Source of the DNA: Candidatus Aminicenantota bacterium
GTDB lineage: Bacteria > Acidobacteriota > Aminicenantia > Aminicenantales > Aminicenantaceae
NCBI GenBank assembly: GCA_016926925.1
Contig: JAFGNQ010000238.1
Location: 1-16,621, forward strand
Length of the DNA: 16,621 bases
Direction: 5' to 3'
This document shows positions 1 through 7,822 of this stretch, piece after piece. The position numbers and the translations under genes were made by a program. Position 1 is the stretch's first letter. Every line of letters begins with the position of its first letter. The notes below the pieces were generated by a model. The model was not told where the DNA came from, made no database searches, and saw only the letters and a program-made list of their open reading frames with translations.

Positions 1-20
1 AGAGAGATGCGCCGAGATTA

Positions 21-422
21 TTAGGAATCTTTAGAGAAAAATTTCAATTCATGAATGCGGTCTGTTTCTTTGACTTTGAGGCGGAGAAAATAGATGAGGA
101 CCAAGATCGAGAGCCACATCCAGCCGAGGAAGACATAGATGGCCGTGGCCTCTTTTATGTCCTTGGGTGCGGGGACAATGATTTCTATTTCTTCATCTGC
201 GGCAGGCTGAGTTTTTTGATCCAGGGCTTGCTCTGCAGTTATAGCTTCTTCCGCAGCCTCTGATTCCTGTTCTTCTTGGCTGTTTACCATCGCCGCTTTT
301 TCGACATGTTCGCTTTGCCGGTTTGCTTCTTCCTGCCTGGGAAAGACCGAAGCCGGCAAGGATACGGTCAGCAGAAATCCGGCTATAAACACGAAAACCA
401 GAGCCTTGCACTTCCAGGACAT
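21..422 (-). CDS. Small acidic membrane protein at the end of the SDH/Rieske-cytochrome b operon
   Basis: I do not recognise a named family. The 133-residue product has a hydrophobic N-terminal segment (about 7-25, probable signal peptide or anchor), then a long Glu/Gln/Ala-rich acidic stretch (about 30-85), then a transmembrane helix at about 93-113 followed by a basic and mixed tail. The topology suggests a periplasmic acidic domain tethered to the membrane. I start it at the ATG whose A is shared with the cytochrome b stop codon (TGATG), with GGAG about 9 nt upstream; an ATG five codons earlier is the alternative. Its position makes it a candidate accessory subunit of the Rieske/cytochrome b complex, or a docking factor for an electron carrier. 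That role is inference. Only 20 bases follow its stop, so more operon genes may lie beyond the window. Confidence 0.75.
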   Translation of the reverse strand: MSWKCKALVFVFIAGFLLTVSLPASVFPRQEEANRQSEHVEKAAMVNSQEEQESEAAEEAITAEQALDQKTQPAADEEIEIIVPAPKDIKEATAIYVFLGWMWLSILVLIYFLRLKVKETDRIHELKFFSKDS

Positions 423-1498
423 CACAACAGACTCCATACGGAAAAAATCAGGGCGTAAATGATGAAGGCGTAACCCAGGCCGGTGATGATTTTTCCCCTT
501 CGCTCTGTCGGCTTGGTGTCGATGAAGGGGAGGCAAAAGATAAAAAGGAATCCCAGAAGTATCAGCAGGACCGCTACCGTGTCGCCGTTGACAAAAAGCA
601 TTTTGCCGGGAAATATCTTCAGGGTCTGGAACAGGAACAGAAAGTACCACTCCGGCTTCACCCCTTCCGGGGCAGCCGCCATCAGATCAGCCGGCTTATC
701 CAACGAGGGAGGGAGAAAGATCGCGATCGAAAAAAGAAGCCCCACAAGGATAAGCCAGACTATCATTTCCCGGTAGACGAAGTTCGGCCAGAAGGGAATG
801 GTTTTGACATCTTTCTTTTCGATTTCTTCTTTGAGCGGGACGCTCATGCCCTGTTTCTGGATCAGGTAGATGTGGATTGCCAGAAGCAGGAAGATGAAAA
901 CAGGAAGCATACAGACATGAATCCCGAAGAAACGCGTCAGGGTATCTCCGGTCACGTCTTCGCCGCCGCGGAGAAGCTTTGTCACCCAGACGCCCACCAC
1001 AGGGATCGATCGCGGGATATCGGTTCCCACTTTTGTGGCCGACAGAGACAGGTCGTCCCAAGGCAGAAGGTATCCGGTAAATCCGAAAAAGAGAGAAACT
1101 CCGAGGAGAAACACCCCGGTCACCCAAGTCAATTCGCGCGGTTTGCGGTAGGATTTGGTGAGCCAGATGCTGATCATGTGGATGAAGACGATGGCGATCA
1201 TGAAGGTCGCCGACCAACTGTGAACGGAACGTATGATCCAACCTAAAGGCACCTCGGTCATGATCCTCCCCACACTGGCGTTGGCCGCATCCAGCGTAGG
1301 ATTGTAGTAAAGAACGAGCATGAAGCCTGTGATGACCTGGATGACAAAGAAAATCAGAATGGCACTGCCGGTGTAATACCAGACCGAATGCTTTGTCTGA
1401 GGAACCGGTTTTTTCTTCAAGAAGTCCATGATGCCGGACAACCCGAACCGGTCATCCAACCAAGTCCGGAAAGTAGGGCCGATATCTTTGATGTTCAC
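422..1498 (-). CDS. Cytochrome b of a Rieske/cytochrome b complex (fused b6 + subunit IV type)
   Basis: This is the membrane subunit that oxidises quinol at the Qo site and passes electrons across the membrane through two b hemes. The 358-residue protein shows four N-terminal helices. Heme-ligand pairs are H93/H107 and H194/H209, so the second pair has 14 residues between, the spacing of cytochrome b6 rather than bc1. The Qo-site PEWY motif is at 282-285. Three further helices (about 243-264, 307-326, 336-357) match subunit IV, giving about seven in one chain. The residue aligning with the b6 cysteine that holds heme cn appears to be Tyr42, so a covalent extra heme is unlikely. The start is GTG, overlapping the Rieske stop as GTGA, with GAGG seven bases upstream. 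No cytochrome c1 gene is visible nearby. Confidence 0.95.
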   Translation of the reverse strand: MNIKDIGPTFRTWLDDRFGLSGIMDFLKKKPVPQTKHSVWYYTGSAILIFFVIQVITGFMLVLYYNPTLDAANASVGRIMTEVPLGWIIRSVHSWSATFMIAIVFIHMISIWLTKSYRKPRELTWVTGVFLLGVSLFFGFTGYLLPWDDLSLSATKVGTDIPRSIPVVGVWVTKLLRGGEDVTGDTLTRFFGIHVCMLPVFIFLLLAIHIYLIQKQGMSVPLKEEIEKKDVKTIPFWPNFVYREMIVWLILVGLLFSIAIFLPPSLDKPADLMAAAPEGVKPEWYFLFLFQTLKIFPGKMLFVNGDTVAVLLILLGFLFIFCLPFIDTKPTERRGKIITGLGYAFIIYALIFSVWSLL

Positions 1499-1944
1499 TC
1501 TGGTGCCTCTTTCTTGATGATCAAGTCCGGTTTCTCTATGAACAAACTCAGGCGCCGGAGAGGTGAGGGTGGAGGACCTCCGATATTTTTCCCGAATTCA
1601 TCGTACCAACCATCATGGCAGGCGCAAAAAAACTTTTTCTGCTCGGGCATATAGCTGACGTTGCAGTCCAGATGCGTGCAGACCCCGACAAAGGCCCAGT
1701 ACGACCCGTCCTCGTTCTTCTTTAGGATCCCGGGCTTGCTTCCCCAGGCAAAAGTCTTCACAGTGCCGGGTGCCATGCCTTCGAAATCAGCAAAGGGAAG
1801 AATGACCTCATCCGGCTCTTTGTAAGGCGGGAAGATAAACTTGATGACGGGATAGACGAAAGAGGCCATCAAGGCTGCAATCCAACCTCCAATCAGTCCG
1901 TTGAGAAACTGGCGCCTCGTGAAAAGCGAATGCTTGAGTTTCAT
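1495..1944 (-). CDS. Rieske [2Fe-2S] protein, TAT-targeted
   Basis: This subunit takes the first electron from quinol at the Qo site and hands it to a periplasmic acceptor. The 149-residue protein begins with a twin-arginine motif (TRRQFL, 9-14) and one membrane helix (about 17-38), as expected for a cofactor-bearing protein exported folded. The cluster motifs are C89-T-H91-L-D-C94 and C107-A-C109-H110-D-G: C89, H91, C107 and H110 are predicted ligands, and C94/C109 the disulfide. The usual CPCHGS is changed to CACHDG, so the Ser that hydrogen-bonds the cluster is Gly112; the Tyr two positions on (Y114) is kept. This predicts a low midpoint potential, suiting menaquinol. The ATG overlaps the sdhB stop as ATGA, which indicates coupled translation. 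A longer reading frame upstream is an sdhB shadow. Confidence 0.94.
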   Translation of the reverse strand: MKLKHSLFTRRQFLNGLIGGWIAALMASFVYPVIKFIFPPYKEPDEVILPFADFEGMAPGTVKTFAWGSKPGILKKNEDGSYWAFVGVCTHLDCNVSYMPEQKKFFCACHDGWYDEFGKNIGGPPPSPLRRLSLFIEKPDLIIKKEAPE

Positions 1945-2666
1945 GGTTTGTTTCGGAAAATCCTTTTTATTTTTTCGACAACGAGCTTTCTCCGCAAGGC
2001 CTCGATACCGTCGGCAGGCCGAACATCCTTTGGACAGACCTCGTTGCATTTGAATATCGTGTCGCAACCCCAGGCTCCCCCTTCCGTGTTCACACGTGCC
2101 CAATTCTGAAAGGACCTTTTGTCCCTGGGGTCTTTGACAAACCGGTACAATTTGGCCAGAGCAGCAGGGCCCAAATAATCGTCGGCCCGGGATACGACAG
2201 GGCAGGCACTGTAGCAGCAGCCGCACATGATGCAGTTGACGTACTGGAAGATGCGCTCAATCTCTTTATCCTCGAAACGAAGGCCGTGCTCCGGTACTTC
2301 CCCCTCCGAATGAAGGTAAGGCTCTATCTTGAGGAGTGCCTCCCAGAAAGGATCCAAGTTGACCACTAGGTCCTTCTGGATCTCCAAGTTCGGCAGAGGC
2401 TCGATGACGATGGTGGTCGATTTCAAGGACGAGAGTTCAGTCCGGCAGGCCAGGTCGAACCGGCCGTTGATGACCATGGCACACGAACCGCATATCGCCT
2501 CGCGACAGCTGTACCGAAAGGACAAACTGCAGTCCTGTTCGTTGCGGATCTCCATCAAAGCCTCGAGGACCGACTTGGTTTCTTCCGCTTCGTAGACGAA
2601 GTCTTGAAAGCGTGGTTGTTCGTCACTCAGCGGGTCGAACCGGAATATCCTGAATAGAAACTTCAT
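1941..2666 (-). CDS. sdhB: Succinate dehydrogenase/fumarate reductase iron-sulfur subunit
   Basis: SdhB carries electrons from the flavin subunit to quinone. The 241-residue product has the normal two-domain plan. A plant-type ferredoxin domain has [2Fe-2S] ligands C54, C59, C62 and C74 (SCREAICGSC...LAC). A bacterial ferredoxin domain has C145-IM-C148-GC-C151 plus C211 for [4Fe-4S], and C155, C201 and C207 for [3Fe-4S]. The start chosen is the ATG one base after the sdhA stop; longer in-frame starts would run back into sdhA. The stop overlaps the Rieske start. The sequence does not decide between succinate oxidation and fumarate reduction. Sharing an mRNA with a quinol-oxidising complex favours succinate:quinone reductase in a respiratory chain, which is an inference. 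Confidence 0.97.
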   Translation of the reverse strand: MKFLFRIFRFDPLSDEQPRFQDFVYEAEETKSVLEALMEIRNEQDCSLSFRYSCREAICGSCAMVINGRFDLACRTELSSLKSTTIVIEPLPNLEIQKDLVVNLDPFWEALLKIEPYLHSEGEVPEHGLRFEDKEIERIFQYVNCIMCGCCYSACPVVSRADDYLGPAALAKLYRFVKDPRDKRSFQNWARVNTEGGAWGCDTIFKCNEVCPKDVRPADGIEALRRKLVVEKIKRIFRNKP

Positions 2667-2667
2667 A

Positions 2668-4371
2668 TCAATATTTTCTCTCGACAGGCTCGTATTTCCC
2701 CAATTTGACATCCGAATAGCTGATCTGGGGCGCTCCATCCGCCAAGGTGACGATGGTATGCTTGAGCCAATCCGTATCATTGCGCTTGTTGAAATCCAGA
2801 CGGTAGTGGGAGCCCCGTGTCTCCTGTCTGTTCAATGCTCCCAGAGTGATGATTTCCGCCTGGTCGAGCATGGCCTCGAACTCGATGATGTTCATCAATT
2901 CCTGGCTGAAACGCAGGCATTTTCCGGAAATATGGACTTTCGCGTAATCCTCGCGCAGTTCCTTGATGGAATCCAAGCCGTCGGACAGGTCTTTGTTGTT
3001 GCGAAAAATTCCCGCTTTTTCATCCATCACGACTTTGATCCGGCGCAGGAGTGTATGGATCTTATGGCCGGAATCCCGTTTGCGCCACTCCTCAACCTTG
3101 TTTTTGAACCGGAGTGCTGCATCCAGCAGGAACTTCTCTGAATCGGACGGTCCCTGACTTCCCTTGATATACTTTGTCACCTCACCTCCGGCAATATTTC
3201 CGAATACGACCGTATCCAACAGGGAGTTCCCACCGAGACGATTGGCTCCATGCACACTCACACAGGCACACTCACCCGCCGCATAGAAGCCTTCCACAAG
3301 AGAGGCACAGGTTTTGTCGACATCGATGCCGCCCATAGAGTAATGCTGCGCAGGCTGGATGGGGATGGGCGTATCGATGGGATCGATCCCCGCAAAATTT
3401 TTACAGATCTCGCGGATACCGGGAAGCCTTTTTTTTATTTTGGCCGCACCCAGATGTCTCAGGTCCAAATGGACACAGGCCCCGTCGAGGCCGCAGCCTC
3501 TGCCCTTATCGATTTCTGTTTGAATTGCCCTGGCCACGATATCTCTGGGTGAGAGCTCCATGGACTTAGGCGCATAATCTTCCATAAACCGCCGGCCTTC
3601 GGAGTTGATGAGATAGCCGCCTTCACCGCGGGCACCTTCGGTGATCAGGATGTTCTTTCCGATGAGAGAGGTCGGATGAAACTGCACGAACTCCATGTCC
3701 TTGAGCGGGATCCCGGCCCGGTAAGCGATTCCGATGCCGCTCCCGTGGTTGATAAAGGCATTCGTTGTCTTATTAAAAACCCGGCCGTAGCCACCTGTGG
3801 CGAAAACCACGGCTCTGGCATGGATCGGGATGAACTCGCCCCTGGCCAAATCATAGACGACGACACCCCGGCACTTCCCATCTTCGACGACGAGCTGGGT
3901 TACCAACCATTCGTTATAGAACCGGACATCATTTCTCACCGACTGCTCATATAAAGTGTGCAGGATGACGAGTCCGGTCCGGTCGGCAGCATAACAGGTC
4001 CGGGGAAAACCGGCACCTCCGAAAGGCCTCTGGGCTATGACCCCGCCGGGAAACCGGTTGAACGGAACTCCCAGGTGCTCCAATTTATAAATCACGGGGA
4101 TGGCCTTTTGACACATGAGTTCGGCACTGTCCTGATCGGCCAGGTAATCGCTTCCCTTGATCGTATCGAAGGCGTGCCGCTCCCAACTGTCATCCTTTCC
4201 GTCTGGATTGTTGCCCAAGGCGGCGTTGATTCCTCCCTGAGCGGCCACGGAGTGGGAACGCAGAGGATGGACCTTTGAAATCACGGCAACGGACAGACTT
4301 GGATCGCTAGCTAAAGCGGCAGCCAGCCCGGCCAACCCACCCCCGACGATCAAGATATCATGACTCAGCAT
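2668..4371 (-). CDS. sdhA: Succinate dehydrogenase/fumarate reductase flavoprotein subunit
   Basis: This is the catalytic subunit that interconverts succinate and fumarate using covalently bound FAD. The 567-residue protein has the Rossmann dinucleotide motif [11 protein letters not shown] at 10-20 and the flavinylation histidine H40 in [10 protein letters not shown]. Substrate-site residues of the family are present: H232 in FHPTSL, the TEGARGEGG loop (244-252), the proton-shuttle arginine R276 in SPRD, H343 in QHYSMGG, and R378 in [11 protein letters not shown]. The C-terminal helical domain ends normally. Length is typical of the family. Its ATG directly abuts the sdhC stop (TGAATG), with AGGA about nine bases upstream, and sdhB follows after one base. 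No key residue is missing. Confidence 0.98.
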   Translation of the reverse strand: MLSHDILIVGGGLAGLAAALASDPSLSVAVISKVHPLRSHSVAAQGGINAALGNNPDGKDDSWERHAFDTIKGSDYLADQDSAELMCQKAIPVIYKLEHLGVPFNRFPGGVIAQRPFGGAGFPRTCYAADRTGLVILHTLYEQSVRNDVRFYNEWLVTQLVVEDGKCRGVVVYDLARGEFIPIHARAVVFATGGYGRVFNKTTNAFINHGSGIGIAYRAGIPLKDMEFVQFHPTSLIGKNILITEGARGEGGYLINSEGRRFMEDYAPKSMELSPRDIVARAIQTEIDKGRGCGLDGACVHLDLRHLGAAKIKKRLPGIREICKNFAGIDPIDTPIPIQPAQHYSMGGIDVDKTCASLVEGFYAAGECACVSVHGANRLGGNSLLDTVVFGNIAGGEVTKYIKGSQGPSDSEKFLLDAALRFKNKVEEWRKRDSGHKIHTLLRRIKVVMDEKAGIFRNNKDLSDGLDSIKELREDYAKVHISGKCLRFSQELMNIIEFEAMLDQAEIITLGALNRQETRGSHYRLDFNKRNDTDWLKHTIVTLADGAPQISYSDVKLGKYEPVERKY

Positions 4372-4680
4372 TCAGTAATTCCTGGTAAAATAGAGGAGAA
4401 GCAATAAGGCCGATACCAGCACTCCGAGCAGGGTAAAGATCCAGAAAAGAAGTTTCTCTTTTCGCAATCCCAGATCGATGATAAAAGTCCGCATACCATA
4501 GAAAGCGTGGAACACAACAAGAATAATCAAGAGGGTATCGGCGAAGGGATTCGTGTGCAGCACGAGTGCCCAATCCGGCTTTTGCTCTTTTGTCATCAAA
4601 AAAAAGGAGGTCAAAAACTTAATGCCGAGAAGCGCTATCAACAAAAGACCGGAAACACGATGAAAAACCCAGACAAACAT
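4372..4680 (-). CDS. sdhC: Succinate dehydrogenase cytochrome b subunit (single small anchor)
   Basis: This membrane anchor holds SdhAB and forms the quinone and heme b site. The 102-residue protein has three hydrophobic helices. It carries the SdhC signatures HRVSG at 7-11 and H58-x3-G62-x-R64, with H58 the probable heme ligand; the following D69 also fits the family. E. coli-type enzymes have a second three-helix anchor, SdhD, and type B enzymes have one five-helix anchor. Here there is one three-helix protein only, with no room for another gene between it and sdhA or in the 82 bases upstream. The start is fixed by a strong AAGGAGG seven bases before the ATG. It is the first gene of the operon. 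Confidence 0.9.
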   Translation of the reverse strand: MFVWVFHRVSGLLLIALLGIKFLTSFFLMTKEQKPDWALVLHTNPFADTLLIILVVFHAFYGMRTFIIDLGLRKEKLLFWIFTLLGVLVSALLLLLYFTRNY

Positions 4681-4706
4681 CTGATTGCCTCCTTTTTGGA
4701 GGATAT

Positions 4707-4735
4707 ATTAAATTAAAGTCCAATCCGAATGTCAA
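4707..4735 (-). promoter_or_regulatory. Sigma-70-type promoter for the sdhCAB-Rieske-cytochrome b operon
   Basis: On the minus strand there is a perfect -35 TTGACA (4730-4735), a 17-bp spacer, and a -10 TTTAAT (4707-4712, five of six consensus bases). The predicted transcript starts near 4700, giving a leader of only about 20 nt that contains the strong Shine-Dalgarno AAAAAGGAGG (4688-4697). The site lies entirely in the 82-bp gap after the regulator gene of the upstream operon, so the respiratory operon can be transcribed independently of it. Confidence 0.72.
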
Positions 4736-4762
4736 GGATTTCGTGGAATCCCGAGTATGATT

Positions 4763-6139
4763 TCATCCCTCGGAATAATTAGAAGTGCCAATTCCGTATG
4801 TCTTCATCTTGTAGCTCAAAATGCGCTCGGTGATTCCTAAAGCCCGTGCGGCTTTGCTCTTAACGCCCGCATTTCTGCCCAGCGCTCTCGTGATTTCTCT
4901 CGATTCCAAGCGTTTTACCTTTTCCTGAAGAGACAGCCCCTCATTGATCAGATCTTCTTCCCTCTTTTCCTTTAAAAAAATCGGAAGATCCGATTCGGTG
5001 ATATACGGCCCGTCACAAAAAACGACAGCCCTCTCGATGATATTCTCCAGTTCTCTGATGTTTCCCGGAAAGGGATACCGGAGCAGCATCTTCATCGCTT
5101 CCGCCGTGACTCCTTCGATTTCCTTTCCTTCCTTTTGAGTGAACATCCGGACAAAATGATCCACTAAGGGCGGCACGTCGTCTTTCCTCTCTCTCAGCGG
5201 AGGAACGGGGATACGGATGACATTCAGCCTGTAGAAAAGGTCGGATCGAAATTTCCCTTCTTTGACATCTTTTTCCAAATCTCTGTTGGAGGCGGCAATA
5301 ATTCGGACATCCGATTTCAAGGGTTGGCTGGAGCCCAAGCGATAGAATTCTTTATCCTGAAGGACGCGCAGGATCTTTACCTGAAGCGGAAACGGGAGTT
5401 CTCCGATTTCGTCCAAAAAGATAGTCCCCCCGGATGCGGCTTCGAACTTTCCGACCTTCCTCTCGTAGGCACCGGTGAAGGACCCCCTCTCCGCTCCGAA
5501 GAGCTCGCTTTCGATCAAGGTCTCGGGCAGGGAAGCAATATTGATGGGCAGAAATTTCGCCTTGTCTCTTCTAGAGGAAAAATGAATGGACTTGGCGATA
5601 AAATCCTTTCCCGTCCCCGTTTCTCCGGAAAGAAGGACAGTGGCGTCACTCTGGGCTGCCTTGGCCATCAAAAAAGCCACCTCTTCCATTCTGCTCGATG
5701 AAAACACGAAATTCTTGGCACTGAACCTTTCCTCCAAAGTGCTCCGGAGCAAAGAGATCTCCTTTTTGAGCCTGAGTCTTTCCAGGGCTCTCCCGATCAC
5801 GAACAGGAGCCGGTCGAAATCGATGGGCTTGACGATATAATCATAGGCGCCTGCTTTGATGGCCTCCACTGCATTTTCGATATTGCCGAAGGCTGTCACC
5901 ATGATCGGCGTGATCAGAGGGTTGTCGCTCAACAACTGCCGTATGACATCAAGGCCGGTCTCGCCGTTCAGCTTGTAATCCACAATGGCCACATCCACAG
6001 TCTGATTCCCGGCCGCAGCCAGGGCTTCTTTCAAAGAAGCCGCAGTAGAAACGGCGTAACCCTCCTGTTCCAGATTTTCCGCTATGAGTTTTCTTTGAAA
6101 TGGGTCGTCTTCGACAACCAACAGGCTAGCCTTGCTCAT
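4763..6139 (-). CDS. NtrC-family sigma-54-dependent response regulator
   Basis: This cytoplasmic transcription activator opens sigma-54 promoters when phosphorylated by the kinase encoded just upstream. The 458-residue protein has a receiver domain (about 4-120) with acidic residues D11/D12, phosphoacceptor D54 and K104. The AAA+ domain (about 143-375) has Walker A GETGTGKD (172-179), Walker B around 239-245 and the sigma-54 contact loop. A Fis-type helix-turn-helix lies at about 413-450. The contact loop reads GSFTGA (219-224) instead of the usual GAFTGA. I start it at the ATG one base after the kinase stop, preceded by GGAGGT; a TTG seven codons earlier is less likely. It is the last gene of its operon. 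It probably binds the tandem dyads at 9653-9690 and activates its own operon; that is inference. Confidence 0.95.
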   Translation of the reverse strand: MSKASLLVVEDDPFQRKLIAENLEQEGYAVSTAASLKEALAAAGNQTVDVAIVDYKLNGETGLDVIRQLLSDNPLITPIMVTAFGNIENAVEAIKAGAYDYIVKPIDFDRLLFVIGRALERLRLKKEISLLRSTLEERFSAKNFVFSSSRMEEVAFLMAKAAQSDATVLLSGETGTGKDFIAKSIHFSSRRDKAKFLPINIASLPETLIESELFGAERGSFTGAYERKVGKFEAASGGTIFLDEIGELPFPLQVKILRVLQDKEFYRLGSSQPLKSDVRIIAASNRDLEKDVKEGKFRSDLFYRLNVIRIPVPPLRERKDDVPPLVDHFVRMFTQKEGKEIEGVTAEAMKMLLRYPFPGNIRELENIIERAVVFCDGPYITESDLPIFLKEKREEDLINEGLSLQEKVKRLESREITRALGRNAGVKSKAARALGITERILSYKMKTYGIGTSNYSEG

Positions 6140-6140
6140 G

Positions 6141-7379
6141 TCAACCTCCAGGAATTTCAAGGGAAAACGTTGTTCCCTGCCCCAATTCGCTCGAAAAGCA
6201 GATCCTCCCTTCGTGAGCCTCGATGATCTTTTTCACGAGATAAAGGCCCACTCCCATGCCTGCTCTTTTGCTGGAAATAAAGGGTTCGAAAATATGTTTT
6301 TTCTCATCGTCGGTCATGCCCCTGCCGAAATCTTGAATCGAAAGGATGATCCGGCCCTTGCTCCTTTCCGCATGGATGCGCACCTCTCCCTGCATGCTAG
6401 CTTCGATCCCATTGGCCACAAGATTGAGCACGGCTTGCCTGATCAGCCCTTTATCCGCGAACAGCACTGTTTCAACCCCTTGTGAAAATTGGATTTGCAC
6501 GCTTCTTTCTCCGGCTGATTTCTCGAGAGAACTCCGAACATCGGAGATGACGTCGGCCAAGGCGAATTTTTCCCTATTCAGAGCAATCGGTTTCAAAGCG
6601 CCCGAAAACTGATCGATGATCTTTGAAATCTTTTGGATCTCCTCTTTCCCGTAAGATATTTTCTCTCCTGTATCGGGATTCGCTCTTTTTCCGAGCCATT
6701 CGAAAAGAAGCGCCAGGCTGTTGAGGGGATTTTTGATTTCATGGGCCACTCCCGAAGTCAGTGCGGAAATTTCCTGATATCTCCTCTTCTCCTTTTTCTC
6801 CTCTTCCAGCTCTTTCATTTTTTCCAGATAATGTGTCTGGAGGCGATAGAGCCCGACAGAGAAAAGCACACCTACGGCAAAGATGATTCCGAAAATCAAG
6901 TAGAAATTCTTTCGTGATCGTGCCATCATCTCTTCCAAATCTTTGAGAGAATAGCCAAGATAGAGATAGTATATCTTCCCCCCGGTAATTGAGAAGGAAG
7001 AGAAGGAATTGAAGATCCTGCCGACCGGAGAATCGATGATCCATGAATTCCCCTCGTTCACCGCTGCGCTCGAAAGAGGGAGGTACCCCTCAAACCGTGA
7101 GTGCCATGCCAGGAGATGTCTGTTTTCATCCAAAAGAGCTATGTAATAGATGTTTTCCTCCCCGGAGAAAAGGGCGAAGATGTCACGCGGTGCGAATTCC
7201 TCTTCCAAAAAATGGGAGAAATTGACCTTCAGGATCCCGGCCGTAGCCTGAAGCTGCTCATCGACAAGATTTTCTATTTTCCCCTGAATATAAGTCCGGT
7301 TCAGCGAAGAAAAAACGAAAAAAATGACAAAAAATCCCACAAGGGGGATGTAAAAAAAGAGGAAATTCTTTTTGGTCAC
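6141..7379 (-). CDS. Membrane sensor histidine kinase partner of the NtrC-family regulator
   Basis: This is a sensor that autophosphorylates and transfers phosphate to the regulator encoded one base downstream. The 412-residue protein has transmembrane helices at about 6-25 and 158-179, framing a periplasmic sensor region of about 130 residues. A short coiled linker (about 184-204) follows, then a HisKA domain with H213 in GVAHEIKNPLN. The HATPase domain has N-box RQAVLNLVANGIEA (about 314-327), G1 DFGRGM (350-355), an F-box around IFEPF, and G2 GMGVGLYLVKKI (374-385). The layout is like ZraS or AtoS kinases. The periplasmic region has no motif I can tie to a ligand. The start is GTG, overlapping the previous stop as GTGA, with AAGG upstream. 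The protein ends in PGG immediately before the regulator gene. Confidence 0.95.
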   Translation of the reverse strand: MTKKNFLFFYIPLVGFFVIFFVFSSLNRTYIQGKIENLVDEQLQATAGILKVNFSHFLEEEFAPRDIFALFSGEENIYYIALLDENRHLLAWHSRFEGYLPLSSAAVNEGNSWIIDSPVGRIFNSFSSFSITGGKIYYLYLGYSLKDLEEMMARSRKNFYLIFGIIFAVGVLFSVGLYRLQTHYLEKMKELEEEKKEKRRYQEISALTSGVAHEIKNPLNSLALLFEWLGKRANPDTGEKISYGKEEIQKISKIIDQFSGALKPIALNREKFALADVISDVRSSLEKSAGERSVQIQFSQGVETVLFADKGLIRQAVLNLVANGIEASMQGEVRIHAERSKGRIILSIQDFGRGMTDDEKKHIFEPFISSKRAGMGVGLYLVKKIIEAHEGRICFSSELGQGTTFSLEIPGG

Positions 7380-7822
7380 AATCCCTTGATGTTCTTACCC
7401 CGCTTGCGGCCTTTCCGATCCATCTGTCCGCCGCGCCAATTGGGGAAACCATGCTTATCCCTGAGGAGCAAAATCTCCCCTTTGAACCGGATCTCTCTGG
7501 CAATGAGGTTGGGCGTATGTCCGTCCGAGAGGTAATAGGAGCCGAAAACTTCCAGATCCTCTCCCTTGTGAAAATCCATATCGAAGAACCAGACGGGACT
7601 GACCTCGACATTGTAGATCGTTTTCGTACCTTTTTCCTCCAGCTTAAGCACCAAAAAGGGTGCAGTGTCCCTATAGCGCGGTTCCATGTTGATTTCGCGA
7701 ATCGTTCCCTCTATTCTTTTCTCGCTATCCACGTTGTAAAAGTGCCGGGATTCCTGAGCGAACAGGAAGCTCATCTGCAGAAACAGGAAGAGCCAGGGTA
7801 AGAAAAACATTCGACGCTTCAT
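7376..7822 (-). CDS. Small secreted protein, possible OB-fold-like domain
   Basis: This has no firm family assignment. The 148-residue product has a signal peptide (basic start MKRRM, hydrophobic core, likely cleavage near 18-22 after SFLFA). The mature part of about 125 residues alternates short predicted beta strands: an opening RIEGTIREI strand, a VLKLEE strand, a EVSPVWFF strand, a GEDLEVFGSYYL strand and a final AREIRFKG strand. It then has LRDKHGFPNWRGG and a Lys/Arg/Gly tail. This pattern resembles small periplasmic OB-fold proteins, which I state as a structural guess. The ATG overlaps the stop of the beta-barrel gene (ATGA) with GGAGG just upstream, and the stop overlaps the kinase start. 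It could be a ligand-binding or signalling partner of the kinase. Confidence 0.8.
   Translation of the reverse strand: MKRRMFFLPWLFLFLQMSFLFAQESRHFYNVDSEKRIEGTIREINMEPRYRDTAPFLVLKLEEKGTKTIYNVEVSPVWFFDMDFHKGEDLEVFGSYYLSDGHTPNLIAREIRFKGEILLLRDKHGFPNWRGGQMDRKGRKRGKNIKGL

Noticed and set aside
1942..2226. Longer N-terminus for the Rieske protein
   Set aside because: The extension is the out-of-frame shadow of sdhB; the ATG at 1944 places a twin-arginine motif and membrane helix correctly.
4688..4702. CCTCC-AAAAA-GGAGG hairpin that would hide the sdhC Shine-Dalgarno
   Set aside because: The predicted transcript starts near 4700, so most of the CCTCC arm would not be in the RNA; a translational switch is unlikely unless an upstream transcript reads through.
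4739..4772. Inverted repeat around the regulator stop codon (TCCGAG/CTCGGG) as a terminator
   Set aside because: The stem is short with a wobble pair and a long loop, and no T-run follows, so it does not qualify as an intrinsic terminator.
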